Origin: Alphaproteobacteria bacterium
Lineage (GTDB): Bacteria > Pseudomonadota > Alphaproteobacteria > UBA828
Direction: 5' to 3'
Assembly: GCA_022820945.1 (NCBI GenBank)
Contig: JAJEEP010000127.1
Coordinates: 1 to 64,000 of the forward strand
Length of the DNA: 64,000 bases
The position numbers and the translations under genes were made by a program. Numbering within the stretch: the first letter of the stretch is position 1; each line of letters opens with the position of its first letter. Shown here piece by piece: positions 7,912-15,387 of this stretch. The notes beneath the pieces are model-generated. The model worked only from the letters and a program-made list of their open reading frames with translations, ran no database searches and was not told the origin of the DNA.

Positions 7912-8555
7912 TCCTCTCACGCGCCCTTCGCCTCCTCGCGGTCTGCTGCATCGCCCCGATTGCAGTCGGTTGCGCGCCCTTCTGGACCGGGACGCCGGAG
8001 GCGGATCCGGCGCCTCCGGCGACCGTGCGGCCGGACCCTGCGGAGATGCGTCTCGCGGAGGCGGCGGCACGGGCCGAGGCGGCGCTGACCGCGCTGGCCA
8101 GGATCGAGTCCGCGCGGACCCCGCGGGCTGAGGCCAGGGCACCGGGGCGTTCCCCTGTACCGGGGAGTTCCCCCGCGCTGGAGGACGTGCCGGCCGCCCT
8201 GAGGCGTGCGGTCACGCTCGACTGGATCGGCCCTGTCGAGACCCTTGCCGAGGCCCTCGCGCAACGAGCGGGCTACCGCTTCGTGGCGACAGGCTCGATG
8301 CCGATACGGCCGGTGATGGTCACCGTAAGGGCCGCCGGCACCCCTCTCATCGAGGTCTTGCGGGATGCGGGCCTCCAGGCCGGGGCCGCTGCGACGCTCG
8401 TGGTGGACGCGGGCAACCGCACGGTTCGCCTCGACTGGACAAGGGATCACCTTGGTCCAGGGGATCACCCTGGTCCAGGGGAACTCCCGCGGACGGGAGA
8501 GCGCCCGGATTCAAGAGAACGTAGCGGTTCGGCGCCGGGGAAGGAGGGCTCATGA
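7908..8555 (+). CDS. dotD: DotD/TraH-family lipoprotein
   Basis: 215 aa from ATG 7908, overlapping the upstream stop (ATGA). It has a lipoprotein signal with lipobox near CCIAPIAVGC. The C-terminal half (VTLDWIGPVETLAEALAQ, GYRFV, MPIRPVMVTV) matches the secretin N0-like fold of DotD, an outer-membrane core lipoprotein of type IVB systems that acts with DotC and DotH. F1 hairpin repeats occur twice, before the domain and in the C-terminal tail, where they form an unstructured Gly/Pro extension absent from typical DotD proteins. Position before dotC and dotB equals traH-traI-traJ of R64. Confidence 0.8.
   Translation: MILSRALRLLAVCCIAPIAVGCAPFWTGTPEADPAPPATVRPDPAEMRLAEAAARAEAALTALARIESARTPRAEARAPGRSPVPGSSPALEDVPAALRRAVTLDWIGPVETLAEALAQRAGYRFVATGSMPIRPVMVTVRAAGTPLIEVLRDAGLQAGAAATLVVDAGNRTVRLDWTRDHLGPGDHPGPGELPRTGERPDSRERSGSAPGKEGS
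8141..8176 (+). repeat. F1 hairpin repeat cluster, 2 units
   Basis: ACCGGGGCGTTCCCCTGT and ACCGGGGAGTTCCCCCGC in tandem, reverse orientation relative to the 7542 cluster; read as PGRSPVPGSSP in dotD. Confidence 0.85.
8441..8494 (+). repeat. F1 hairpin repeat cluster, 3 units
   Basis: Three 18-bp units including AGGGGATCACCCTGGTCC, whose core CCAGGGGATCACCCTGG is a perfect 6-bp stem with a 5-base loop. It encodes the C-terminal tail of dotD. Confidence 0.85.
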
Positions 8556-9424
8556 CCCGCATGTGCATATTGCTGCTGGCCCTCGTCTGCCTCGGCGCCG
8601 ATATCGCCTTCGGCGGCACGGAACCGCCGTCGACGCTGGAGACGCTGCTGAGTTCCGAGGCGCCCGAGGCGGCATCGGACAGCGGCGCGCTCTCCGGAGA
8701 AGCACGCCGGCCTGCGATGCGCTCGGCCGCGCTTGGCTTCGGCGCACGTGCAGGGCTCGCCCGCCGGAGCTGGGAGATCGCCGCGATGCTTGAGCGGCAC
8801 GCCGGGAAACTCTCCGCGATCTACCGCTTCCGGGACCTGATGCTGGAGAAGGACGGCTTCACCGTGATGCCGCCGGTGCTGGCGGAGACCGACCGTGCCT
8901 TCCGGCTCCGCCGGGACGGCGTCCAAGCTGCAAGCGCACGCCGTGTCGTCCGTATCGTCGAGCCTGAGCGGATCGTGAGCGCAGTGCCGCACTGGCGCGA
9001 TTACCTGGTGCGCGAATGGTCCGAGGCCGTGCTCCCGGCGGCGGTGCTGTTCCCCCGCAGCAGCGCGGAGGGCGCGCTCTGGCGTCAGTGGGTGCGCGAG
9101 GGCTGGGAGCACGGGACCGCGCTCTCCGACGACATCTTCGCCGCCGACCTGGAGCGCCTCAACCGGGTGTTCGAGGGGCTGGTGCAGTGGCGCCGGTCCA
9201 ACCTGGCAGGGATGGTCTCGGCGCCGTCTCTGGAGACCGAACGAATCGCCGTGAGCGGCCACGCACGGCTCGTGCGGATCGACGAGACCCGCGCTGCCCT
9301 CGGCGAGCCGGCGCGCTTCGAGCTCCGCCCCGGAGAGTGGAAGCCGCTCCCCGAAGGAGACACCCCTGCGGGTGGGCACACCCCTGCGGGCGGAAACACC
9401 CCATCGGATGGAGGCACCCAATGA
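8552..9424 (+). CDS. dotC: DotC/TraI-family outer-membrane core protein
   Basis: 290 aa from ATG 8552, overlapping dotD. It has an N-terminal signal peptide (CILLLALVCLGADIAFGG); the cysteine needed for a lipoprotein is not at a clear lipobox. The conserved DotC body is evident: ALGFGARAGLARRSWEI, FRDLMLEKDGFTVMPPVLAETD, PHWRDYLVREWSEAVLP, GALWRQWVREGWEHG. It would pair with DotD to build the outer-membrane ring around DotH/DotG. The last 20 residues are encoded by three F2 hairpin repeats that run right up to the dotB start codon. Confidence 0.85.
   Translation: MTRMCILLLALVCLGADIAFGGTEPPSTLETLLSSEAPEAASDSGALSGEARRPAMRSAALGFGARAGLARRSWEIAAMLERHAGKLSAIYRFRDLMLEKDGFTVMPPVLAETDRAFRLRRDGVQAASARRVVRIVEPERIVSAVPHWRDYLVREWSEAVLPAAVLFPRSSAEGALWRQWVREGWEHGTALSDDIFAADLERLNRVFEGLVQWRRSNLAGMVSAPSLETERIAVSGHARLVRIDETRAALGEPARFELRPGEWKPLPEGDTPAGGHTPAGGNTPSDGGTQ
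9361..9414 (+). repeat. F2 hairpin repeat cluster, 3 units
   Basis: 18-bp units such as CACCCCTGCGGGTGGGCA (core CACCC-CTGC-GGGTG) form the 3' end of dotC. The dotB ATG follows 6 bp later, so the hairpins sit in the dotB translation-initiation region. Confidence 0.85.
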
Positions 9425-10662
9425 ACCGTCGCTGGGCGGACGCCGATCACGCCTTCCCGGCCGCAGGGCTGGACTGCTTCCTGCTCTGGGCTGCCGATCT
9501 CGGCGCCTCCGACGTCTCCTTCCAGACAGGCGCGCCGGCCTTCGTCGAGATCGACGGGAGGCTCCGCCGGGCCACCGGCGCCGTTCTGGACGGCCTGGTC
9601 ATGGAGCGCATCTGCGCCCGCATCTTCGACCGCATCCCTGCGGGCGAAGGCACCCCTCCGGGTGGAGGCACCCCTCCGGGTGGAGGCACCGCAGACGGCA
9701 TCCTGCGCTCCGGCAGGGCCATCGACTGCTCCTATGCCGTCGCCTCCGGCCCCCGGCGCTTCCGCCGCTACCGCTGCAACCTCTCGCCGGTGCTCGCGGG
9801 CCAGCGCTTCGGCATCAACATCACCATGCGCGTGCTGCCCGGCAGCCCGCCCACCCTGGAAGAGCTCGGCATTGAGCCGGAGATCGCCGAGGCCTGGGAC
9901 CTCTGTCGGGGCCTCACCCTGGTCACGGGCGTGCCGGGCTCGGGGAAGTCGACGCTGCTTGCGGCGGGCACCCGGAGGCTTCTGGAGAGCGGCGCGGGCC
10001 GCATTCAGTCTTACGAGGCGCCGATCGAGTTCGTCTTTGACGGCATCGCCGGCGACGGGGCACTGATGTCGTCCTCGGAGGTGCCGCGCCACTTCCCGAG
10101 CTTCGCCGAGGGGCTGAGGGCCAGCCTCAGGCGGCGCCCTGCGGCGGTCGTGGTGGGCGAGGCGCGGGACCGGGAGACGGCCGAGGCCGTGATCCGGGCG
10201 GCGGACTTCGGGATCGCCGTGTTCGCCACCGCGCACACGGTGGGCGTGGCGGCGGCGATCCGGCGCCTTCTGGCGGAGTTCCCGGCGAGCGAACGCCAGG
10301 AGCGCGGCGCGGCGCTGATCGACGTGACGACCCTCGTCGTGACCCAGATGCTGCTGCCGAACCCGCAGTGTGACCTCACCCCTTCGGGTGGACGCACTCC
10401 TGCGGGTGGCCGCACTGCCATCAGGGAATGGCTGCGTTTCGACGGCACCCTCACGGGGACGCTGCTGGAGGCGCCGCAGGAGCGCTGGCCGGCGCTGATC
10501 GCGGATGCGCTGCGGCGCACCGGCAACGATCTCGCGGCGAGCGCCGACAGAGCCTTTCGGGAAGGGCGGATCGGAGAAGCGGATTGGCGGCGCGTGACGG
10601 CTGCCGCGGACGGTCCGCGAACCGCCCGCAGTCCGGGCACGACAGGGAGGATGTGGCTTTGA
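9421..10662 (+). CDS. dotB: DotB/TraJ-family secretion ATPase
   Basis: 413 aa from ATG 9421, overlapping the dotC stop. A PilT-like hexameric ATPase that energises type IVB transfer. Walker A GVPGSGKST is at residues ~170-178, with EAPIEFV (Asp box), RRRPAAVVVGEARDRET (Walker B) and FATAHTVG (His box). It is of the DotB rather than PilQ type: no zinc cysteines, and it sits between dotC and icmT. Two F2 repeat clusters are inserted, one in the N-terminal domain (near residue 72) and one in the C-terminal domain (near residue 320), both in loops between conserved motifs. Confidence 0.9.
   Translation: MNRRWADADHAFPAAGLDCFLLWAADLGASDVSFQTGAPAFVEIDGRLRRATGAVLDGLVMERICARIFDRIPAGEGTPPGGGTPPGGGTADGILRSGRAIDCSYAVASGPRRFRRYRCNLSPVLAGQRFGINITMRVLPGSPPTLEELGIEPEIAEAWDLCRGLTLVTGVPGSGKSTLLAAGTRRLLESGAGRIQSYEAPIEFVFDGIAGDGALMSSSEVPRHFPSFAEGLRASLRRRPAAVVVGEARDRETAEAVIRAADFGIAVFATAHTVGVAAAIRRLLAEFPASERQERGAALIDVTTLVVTQMLLPNPQCDLTPSGGRTPAGGRTAIREWLRFDGTLTGTLLEAPQERWPALIADALRRTGNDLAASADRAFREGRIGEADWRRVTAAADGPRTARSPGTTGRMWL
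9633..9686 (+). repeat. F2 hairpin repeat cluster, 3 units
   Basis: Two identical units CACCCCTCCGGGTGGAGG preceded by one diverged unit; read as GEGTPPGGGTPPGGGT in the DotB N-terminal domain. Confidence 0.9.
10377..10412 (+). repeat. F2 hairpin repeat cluster, 2 units
   Basis: CACCCCTTCGGGTGGACG and CACTCCTGCGGGTGGCCG in tandem inside the DotB C-terminal domain (peptide TPSGGRTPAGGRT). Confidence 0.85.
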
Positions 10663-10677
10663 CCGGGGAGACGAACG

Positions 10678-11025
10678 ATGGCCGTCTCGATAGAGACGCC
10701 GCACCAGGGAGTTCCCCAGGACCGGGGTGTTCCCCCGTACCAGGGCCGTGCCCTGTACCAGGGAGTTCCCCTGTGGCGGGACACGATGCGGCCGGTGCGC
10801 TTCTACTTCATCGACGCACGGCTGCTTGTGCTGCTGACGGTCTGGCTGTTCGTGCCGGCGTGGTGGACGACGGCGGCGGTGTTGATCGCGGCGGCCGCGC
10901 TGAGGGTGGCGGAAGCCAGAGGCTACCGGCTTCACGCGGCACTCAGGGCGGTGCGCGCAAGGCTGGCCGGACGGCGCACGGCCCTTCACGCCAGACGCGC
11001 GCGGCGTTTCGTGGACTTCGGCTGA
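10678..11025 (+). CDS. icmT: IcmT/TraK-family inner-membrane protein
   Basis: 115 aa from ATG 10678 (GGGAGA 7 bases upstream). The conserved part begins MRPVRFYFIDARLLVLL, followed by a paired membrane region (LTVWLFVPAWWTTAAVLIAAA) and a basic tail, the IcmT/TraK layout. The first ~32 residues are almost entirely four F1 hairpin repeats (QGVPQDRGVPPYQG...), an extension not expected in this family, which is usually ~85 aa. The internal ATG 10786, just after the repeats, is a plausible alternative start that would give an 79-aa protein of normal form. Confidence 0.75.
   Translation: MAVSIETPHQGVPQDRGVPPYQGRALYQGVPLWRDTMRPVRFYFIDARLLVLLTVWLFVPAWWTTAAVLIAAAALRVAEARGYRLHAALRAVRARLAGRRTALHARRARRFVDFG
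10703..10774 (+). repeat. F1 hairpin repeat cluster, 4 units
   Basis: Four 18-bp units, for example ACCAGGGAGTTCCCCTGT with core CCAGGG-AGTTC-CCCTG. They form the 5' end of icmT and lie immediately upstream of its internal ATG 10786. Confidence 0.9.
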
Positions 11026-11489
11026 TGGCGGCGGTGGCGTTGGCAACGGTGTGCCTGTCCACGGCCGGACATGCCGGCTTCCTCTATGTGCCGCAGGACG
11101 GGACGTCGCCGAACGCGGTCGACGCCGGCGGCGGTGCGGAACCGCAGCGGGCGCTCGACTCTGCTGCAAGCGGCGACGCCCGGATTGCTGCAGACGACCC
11201 TGCGGTCGCAAAGCCGGTCTCCGGCCGATGGCGCGTCAACCCCAACGAGATGCTGCGGCAGGTTCTGGGCCGCTGGGCAGGGCGCGCCGGCATGGAGGTT
11301 CTGTTCCTCACCGACCGTCGCTACCGGCTGCACGAGGGGAGGGCTTTCCGCGGTTCCTTCGAGGAGGCGACGCGGGCGCTGTTCTCTTCGCTCTCCCATT
11401 TGCCGCATCCGCCGGCGGGCGAGCTCAGGCCCGGCGCGCGGACCCTCGCGGTCCTTCATCGGGCGCGCTTGGCAGGAGACGGACGATGA
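11025..11489 (+). CDS. TcpQ-domain periplasmic protein
   Basis: 154 aa. ATG 11025 overlaps the icmT stop by one base (TGATG). It has a short signal peptide (MAAVALATVCLSTAGHA). The C-terminal half (SGRWRVNPNEMLRQVLGRWAG, AGMEVLFLTDRRYRLHEG, FRGSFEEATRALF) fits the TcpQ C-terminal domain found in PilL and Dot/Icm-associated lipoproteins, which bind outer-membrane secretin or core rings. It lies where R64 has traL. A second TcpQ domain ends the fusion protein at 6556-7911. Confidence 0.6.
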   Translation: MAAVALATVCLSTAGHAGFLYVPQDGTSPNAVDAGGGAEPQRALDSAASGDARIAADDPAVAKPVSGRWRVNPNEMLRQVLGRWAGRAGMEVLFLTDRRYRLHEGRAFRGSFEEATRALFSSLSHLPHPPAGELRPGARTLAVLHRARLAGDGR

Positions 11490-12532
11490 GGCGCGCAGGA
11501 GTGCCGATGCAGTCTCTCGGACCTCTCCTGGCGGGGTGCCTCGGGGGCCTGGCAACGTGCATCGCGGTGCTTTCGATGCCGGACAGCGCGGTGGCGCCGC
11601 CGGTAGAGCTGTCGGCCCCGGAGGGGCGGGAGCCGGCCGTAGTCGCGGCCCTGCGCGCGAAGGGCGCGCGCGTCCTGTCGCTTGGCAAACGGGGCGGGCT
11701 CGACGGGCGCCTGGTGGAGCCGGCGGACGGCGATGCCTACAGCCTCTACCTGACGCCGGACGGACATGCGGTCGCGGGTCTGCTCTACGGTCCCGACGGA
11801 GCCCTGCTCACCGGCCGCCAGCTCGCTTCCGCGGGTATCGCAAGCGACAGGGCCGTCGAGACGTATGAGACGCGGCGCGTGTCCCGCGCCACGCCGAACG
11901 GGGAGAACTCTATCTCCGGCGGACGGTCCGGCCATGAGGCGGCTCACGACGGCGAGACCGATTTCCTTCCGGAATACGTCGCCGGGTTCGAGAGACCGGG
12001 AACCGGCAAGGCAGAAAGGGGCGATATCTCCTATGCCGCGACGTTCCGCCTGGCTCACGCCGACGGCCGCGAGCCGCAGTCACCCGACGCGGAGGCGCTG
12101 TTCACGCGATCCCATTCCGCCTTCGGCTTTTCGGTCGGGCGGAGCGGCCCGGCGGCGGTGGTGTTTGCCGATCCCGCCTGCCGCTGGTCGCGCGCGGCGG
12201 TCACACGGCTTGCGCGTGCCGCGCTCGACGGGCGCCTTCGTCTGCGGGTGATCCCGGTGGGCGTGCTCGGCGCCGCCTCCGCCCGCGAGGCCGCTGCCGT
12301 TGCCACCGCCCGCGATCCCGCCCTGGCCTGGTTCGAGGGAGCCCCCGGACCGGCGAGCCCGGAAGGCGGGCGGCGGATCGCCCGCAACAACGCCCTGTTC
12401 GATGCGTGGGGCGCCGGCGCGGTTCCGCTGATCGCCTGGCGGGCGCGGGACGGCCGTGTCGCGCAGCGGGTCGGAGATGTCGAAGACGTCGAAGACGTCG
12501 ATGCCTGGCTGGAGGGCTCGGCCGATGAGTGA
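11486..12532 (+). CDS. DsbC/DsbG-like thioredoxin-fold protein with altered active site
   Basis: 348 aa from ATG 11486 (ATGA overlap). After a hydrophobic N-terminus (LGPLLAGCLGGLATCIAVLS) come a DsbG-like dimerisation region (VSLGKRGGLDGRL...YLTPDGHAVAGLLYGPDG) and a thioredoxin domain (VVFADPACRWSRAAVTRLAR ... VIPVG ... NNALFDAWGAGAVPLIAW with the cis-Pro in AVPL). The usual CPYC is CRWS, so the second cysteine is missing. A single-cysteine form could isomerise or trap but not oxidise classically. It may fold disulphide-containing pilins or core proteins in the periplasm. Confidence 0.65.
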   Translation: MRRAGVPMQSLGPLLAGCLGGLATCIAVLSMPDSAVAPPVELSAPEGREPAVVAALRAKGARVLSLGKRGGLDGRLVEPADGDAYSLYLTPDGHAVAGLLYGPDGALLTGRQLASAGIASDRAVETYETRRVSRATPNGENSISGGRSGHEAAHDGETDFLPEYVAGFERPGTGKAERGDISYAATFRLAHADGREPQSPDAEALFTRSHSAFGFSVGRSGPAAVVFADPACRWSRAAVTRLARAALDGRLRLRVIPVGVLGAASAREAAAVATARDPALAWFEGAPGPASPEGGRRIARNNALFDAWGAGAVPLIAWRARDGRVAQRVGDVEDVEDVDAWLEGSADE

Positions 12533-13169
12533 ACGGTCGCGCGCCGTCAGGCAGGCGGTCAACCGCTTCGCCTTCCACCGCGACCAGCACCGCGGCTGGT
12601 GCAGGGCCGCAATCTGGCTGCTGCTCTGCAACGCGCTCACGCTGGCCATATTCGGCGCATACGTAGCGCTCCACTCCACCGTCTACATCACCGTGGCCGC
12701 CACGCCGGACGGCAGGCTGGTGCCGCTGACGCCGCTCGACGATCCCATCATGTCCGACGCGGCGCTCAGGAACTGGACCGTCTCGGCGGTCACCGAGGCC
12801 TTCACCCTCGGACACCACGACTGGCGGCTCAGGCTCGCCTCGGTGCGCGAGAGCTTCACCGACGAGGGCTACGAGTCCTTCCTGAAGGGACTGGACGAGA
12901 GCCTGTTCCTGGACCGGCTGAGGGACAACCTGCAGGTGGCCTCGGCGGTGGCGCGGGGCGCACCGGTGGTGACGGAGACGCGCTACTTCGAGGGGCGTCT
13001 GGGCTGGGCCATCGAGTTCCCGCTTCTGGTGACCTTCGCGGCGGGTGCGCGGAGCGTGAGCCAGGACCTTCTGGCGCGGGTCCTGGTGATGCGGGTGCCG
13101 CTCTCGGAGCGACCCGCCGGTATCGGGATCGCACAGCTGATCGCGGACAAGCGGAGGCCGGCGCAATGA
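12525..13169 (+). CDS. dotI: DotI/IcmL/TraM-family inner-membrane protein
   Basis: 214 aa. ATG 12525 (MSERSRAVRQ) overlaps the previous gene by 8 bases. One membrane span (CRAAIWLLLCNALTLAIFGAYVAL) follows a basic cytoplasmic N-terminus. The periplasmic domain with LTPLDDPIMSDAALRNWTVSAV, FTDEGYESFLKGL and PLLVTF is the VirB8-like fold of IcmL/DotI. In Dot/Icm it is an essential inner-membrane scaffold linking the DotO ATPase to the core. This copy contains no hairpin repeats. Confidence 0.85.
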   Translation: MSERSRAVRQAVNRFAFHRDQHRGWCRAAIWLLLCNALTLAIFGAYVALHSTVYITVAATPDGRLVPLTPLDDPIMSDAALRNWTVSAVTEAFTLGHHDWRLRLASVRESFTDEGYESFLKGLDESLFLDRLRDNLQVASAVARGAPVVTETRYFEGRLGWAIEFPLLVTFAAGARSVSQDLLARVLVMRVPLSERPAGIGIAQLIADKRRPAQ

Positions 13170-14209
13170 GGAGACGAACCTTGAGAGCCGCTCTTGCCCT
13201 GTCCCTGTTGCTGGCTGCCGCACCGGTGACATCGATCTCCGCCGATAACGGACGGGACGGCGGCGGTGAGGTCCGTCAGGGCGATCCCCTGCACCAAGGC
13301 GATCCCCTGTGGATGGAGCACGCGGCGCCGGACGACGACGTCGCGCGCATGGGCCGGGCGGCGATGCCGTTCACGGCGGAGCAGATCGAGGCGCTGGGCC
13401 GTCTGCTGCGGGAGACGCAGGCGGCGGTGGCGCTCGGCGGCGGAGCCCCGCCGGAAGGCCGGATCAGGCGGGTGCTCGTCGGCGCTCCCGGCGAGGGTGC
13501 GATCCCCTCGATCGCGGTGCGCAAGGGCTACGTGACAGCAGTCTCGTTCACCGATGCCACCGGCGCGCCGTGGCCGATCGAACGGGTGCTGGTGGATGGC
13601 CGGTTCCTGTCTGAGACAGTTCTGTCTGAGACAGTTCGTCCTGCTGGTGGGGCGGAAGACCACGGCGGCGCCGGCCGGGGGAGCGGTCGTGTGGCAAGCC
13701 ACCTTCTGTACCTGGCCCCGCAGGTGCGCTCGCTGCACGGCAACGCGGTCGTGAAGCTGCACGGCCTGGCCGAGCCGCTGGCGGCGATCGTTCGGGGCGG
13801 CGGCGCGGAAGCGGACTTCCGGGTCGAGATCAGGCTGGGCCTGCGCGGGCCCAACGCCATGCCGGAGGTCGCGGTGCAGGCCGCCTTCCACGCCGGGGAC
13901 GCGGTACTTCTGGACCTTCTGGCCGGCATCGCCCCGCCGGGCGCAGTGCGCCTCGCGGTGGATGGCGGCGGTCCCGACGACCGGGCGTGGCTGCTCGGCG
14001 CCGACCTTCTGCTCGTGACCCGGTCCGATCTGCTGTCGCCGGGGCCGTGGGCGGCGGAGCGCGGCGCCGGCGGGCGCTGGGCCTACCGGCTTGCCGACGT
14101 GCCGTACGCGCTGGTCAGCCGGGACGGCCGCGAGACGCGGCTCGCGTTCCGGGAGCGGAGCGAGATCCCGGGATTCCCCGCATTCGAGAGCCAAGGAGAA
14201 CCCAAATGA
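13166..14209 (+). CDS. dotH: DotH/IcmK/TraN-family core protein
   Basis: 347 aa from ATG 13166, overlapping dotI (ATGA). It has a signal peptide (LRAALALSLLLAAAPVTSIS). The segment PFTAEQIEALGRLLRETQAA and the beta-rich domain (IPSIAVRKGYVTAVSFTDATGAPWPIERV; LYLAPQVRSLHGNAVVKLHGL) are typical of DotH. In Dot/Icm systems DotH forms the outer-membrane channel with DotC, DotD and DotG. Two repeat insertions are present: F1 units right after the signal peptide, and two F3 units (peptide SETVLSETV) after the first beta domain. Confidence 0.85.
   Translation: MRRRTLRAALALSLLLAAAPVTSISADNGRDGGGEVRQGDPLHQGDPLWMEHAAPDDDVARMGRAAMPFTAEQIEALGRLLRETQAAVALGGGAPPEGRIRRVLVGAPGEGAIPSIAVRKGYVTAVSFTDATGAPWPIERVLVDGRFLSETVLSETVRPAGGAEDHGGAGRGSGRVASHLLYLAPQVRSLHGNAVVKLHGLAEPLAAIVRGGGAEADFRVEIRLGLRGPNAMPEVAVQAAFHAGDAVLLDLLAGIAPPGAVRLAVDGGGPDDRAWLLGADLLLVTRSDLLSPGPWAAERGAGGRWAYRLADVPYALVSRDGRETRLAFRERSEIPGFPAFESQGEPK
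13275..13310 (+). repeat. F1 hairpin repeat cluster, 2 units
   Basis: GTCAGGGCGATCCCCTGC and ACCAAGGCGATCCCCTGT in tandem, read as QGDPLHQGDPLW just after the DotH signal peptide. Confidence 0.85.
13607..13636 (+). repeat. F3 hairpin repeat, 2 units of 15 bp
   Basis: CTGTCTGAGACAGTT occurs twice in tandem. Each contains the perfect palindrome CTGTC-TGA-GACAG. The 15-bp period keeps dotH in frame (peptide LSETVLSETV). Confidence 0.9.
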
Positions 14210-15387
14210 ACGCCAGAGCACGTGTTGCAGCATCGGCCGCCCACAGGGGCCGGCTGTCGGGAGCGGTCGTGGCTGCGTCGTTCCTGATGCTGGTCTGCGC
14301 CGCGCCGGCCTGGCCCGACGTGCCGGACAACCGCGGAGTGAGTCTGAACCCCGAGGATCCGTTGTCGCCTGCCTACGAGGATACACTCGACCGGCGCGAC
14401 GAGCAGCGTCTGGAGGAGGCTCTCGAGACGGGCGACTCCTTCGTGAAGACAGTGCACGGGACGGGCCGCGTGCCCGGAGACGGCCTGCCCCCCGCCGTGC
14501 AGTACGGGCCGGAGGGTGGACCGGAGCGTTCCTCTGCGGGTGTGTCCACCCGAAGGGGTGTGTCCACCCAAAGGGGTGTGGATGCGGATGCAGTCGGGCG
14601 GCCCGCGACCGTCTACGAGTCCGTAGGGCTTCCCGCAGCGCGCAGCACGGGCGGCGGCGAGGACCTTGCCGCGCTGGTGGCCGTGCTGCTGGAGGCGTGG
14701 AACCGCCCGCCGCAGATCGTGAGTCTGCGCTACGCGGCTCCCCAGGACCGCGGCGGCGCGGCTGCCGGCCGCAGCGTGGAGAGGGCGGCTCAGGATGCCC
14801 CGAGGCCTCCGTACGTCGCGGCCGGGACCGGGCTCTACGCGCGCACCCTTTACGCCGTTGACTCGGACTATCCCGGCCCGGTGGTGCTGGAGCTGCTTCA
14901 GCCGCCGCTCGCCGGCGCGGTCGCGCACGGCGGTTTCGAGCGCGTGGGCCAGCGGCTGATGCTGCGCCTCGGCAGCCTGACCTGGCAGGGCCGGACCTTT
15001 CCGGTCGACGCCTGGGCGGTGGACCCGAACTGCGCCTGCTACGGGATAGAGGGCGAGGTCGACCGGCACTTCCTGTCCCGCGTCCTGCTTCCTGCGGCGG
15101 CGCGCTTTGCGGAGGGTTTTCTCACCGCCGTCGCCGCGCCGGCCAGGACGCTGACGATGCAGGACGGGACGGTCTTCGACGAGCGCGGTGCTGCCGGCGA
15201 GCGCGAGGCGCTCCATGCCGGCGCCGGAGCTGCGGCGCGCACCCTCGGCGACATCCTCATGGCGGACGCGCCGAAGGAGGCCACGGTCCGCATCCCCAGC
15301 AACACGCCCCTGGTGGTCATGGTGGCTCGCCACTTCGCGGCGCCTCCGGACCTGAGCCGGCGGGAGGGGGCCGATGCAGCGGAATGA
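14206..15387 (+). CDS. dotG: DotG/IcmE/TraO-family core channel protein
   Basis: 393 aa from ATG 14206 with a good AAGGAG site. An N-terminal signal or membrane segment (SGAVVAASFLMLVCAAPAW) leads a variable middle and a C-terminal VirB10/TrbI-like domain. Its motifs are YVAAGTGLYARTLYAVDSDY, PVVLELLQPPLAGA, RLMLRLGSLTWQGRTFPVDA and VRIPSNTPLVVMVARHF. Legionella DotG has a long pentapeptide-repeat middle, but this copy is short, like TraO. DotG spans both membranes and lines the channel. A cluster of F2-type repeats sits in the variable middle. The end overlaps the next gene by 14 bases. Confidence 0.85.
   Translation: MNARARVAASAAHRGRLSGAVVAASFLMLVCAAPAWPDVPDNRGVSLNPEDPLSPAYEDTLDRRDEQRLEEALETGDSFVKTVHGTGRVPGDGLPPAVQYGPEGGPERSSAGVSTRRGVSTQRGVDADAVGRPATVYESVGLPAARSTGGGEDLAALVAVLLEAWNRPPQIVSLRYAAPQDRGGAAAGRSVERAAQDAPRPPYVAAGTGLYARTLYAVDSDYPGPVVLELLQPPLAGAVAHGGFERVGQRLMLRLGSLTWQGRTFPVDAWAVDPNCACYGIEGEVDRHFLSRVLLPAAARFAEGFLTAVAAPARTLTMQDGTVFDERGAAGEREALHAGAGAAARTLGDILMADAPKEATVRIPSNTPLVVMVARHFAAPPDLSRREGADAAE
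14533..14586 (+). repeat. F2-type hairpin repeat cluster, 3 units
   Basis: TCTGCGGGTGTGTCCACC, CGAAGGGGTGTGTCCACC and a partial third unit, opposite orientation to the dotC/dotB clusters; read as GVSTRRGVSTQRGVD in dotG. Confidence 0.8.
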
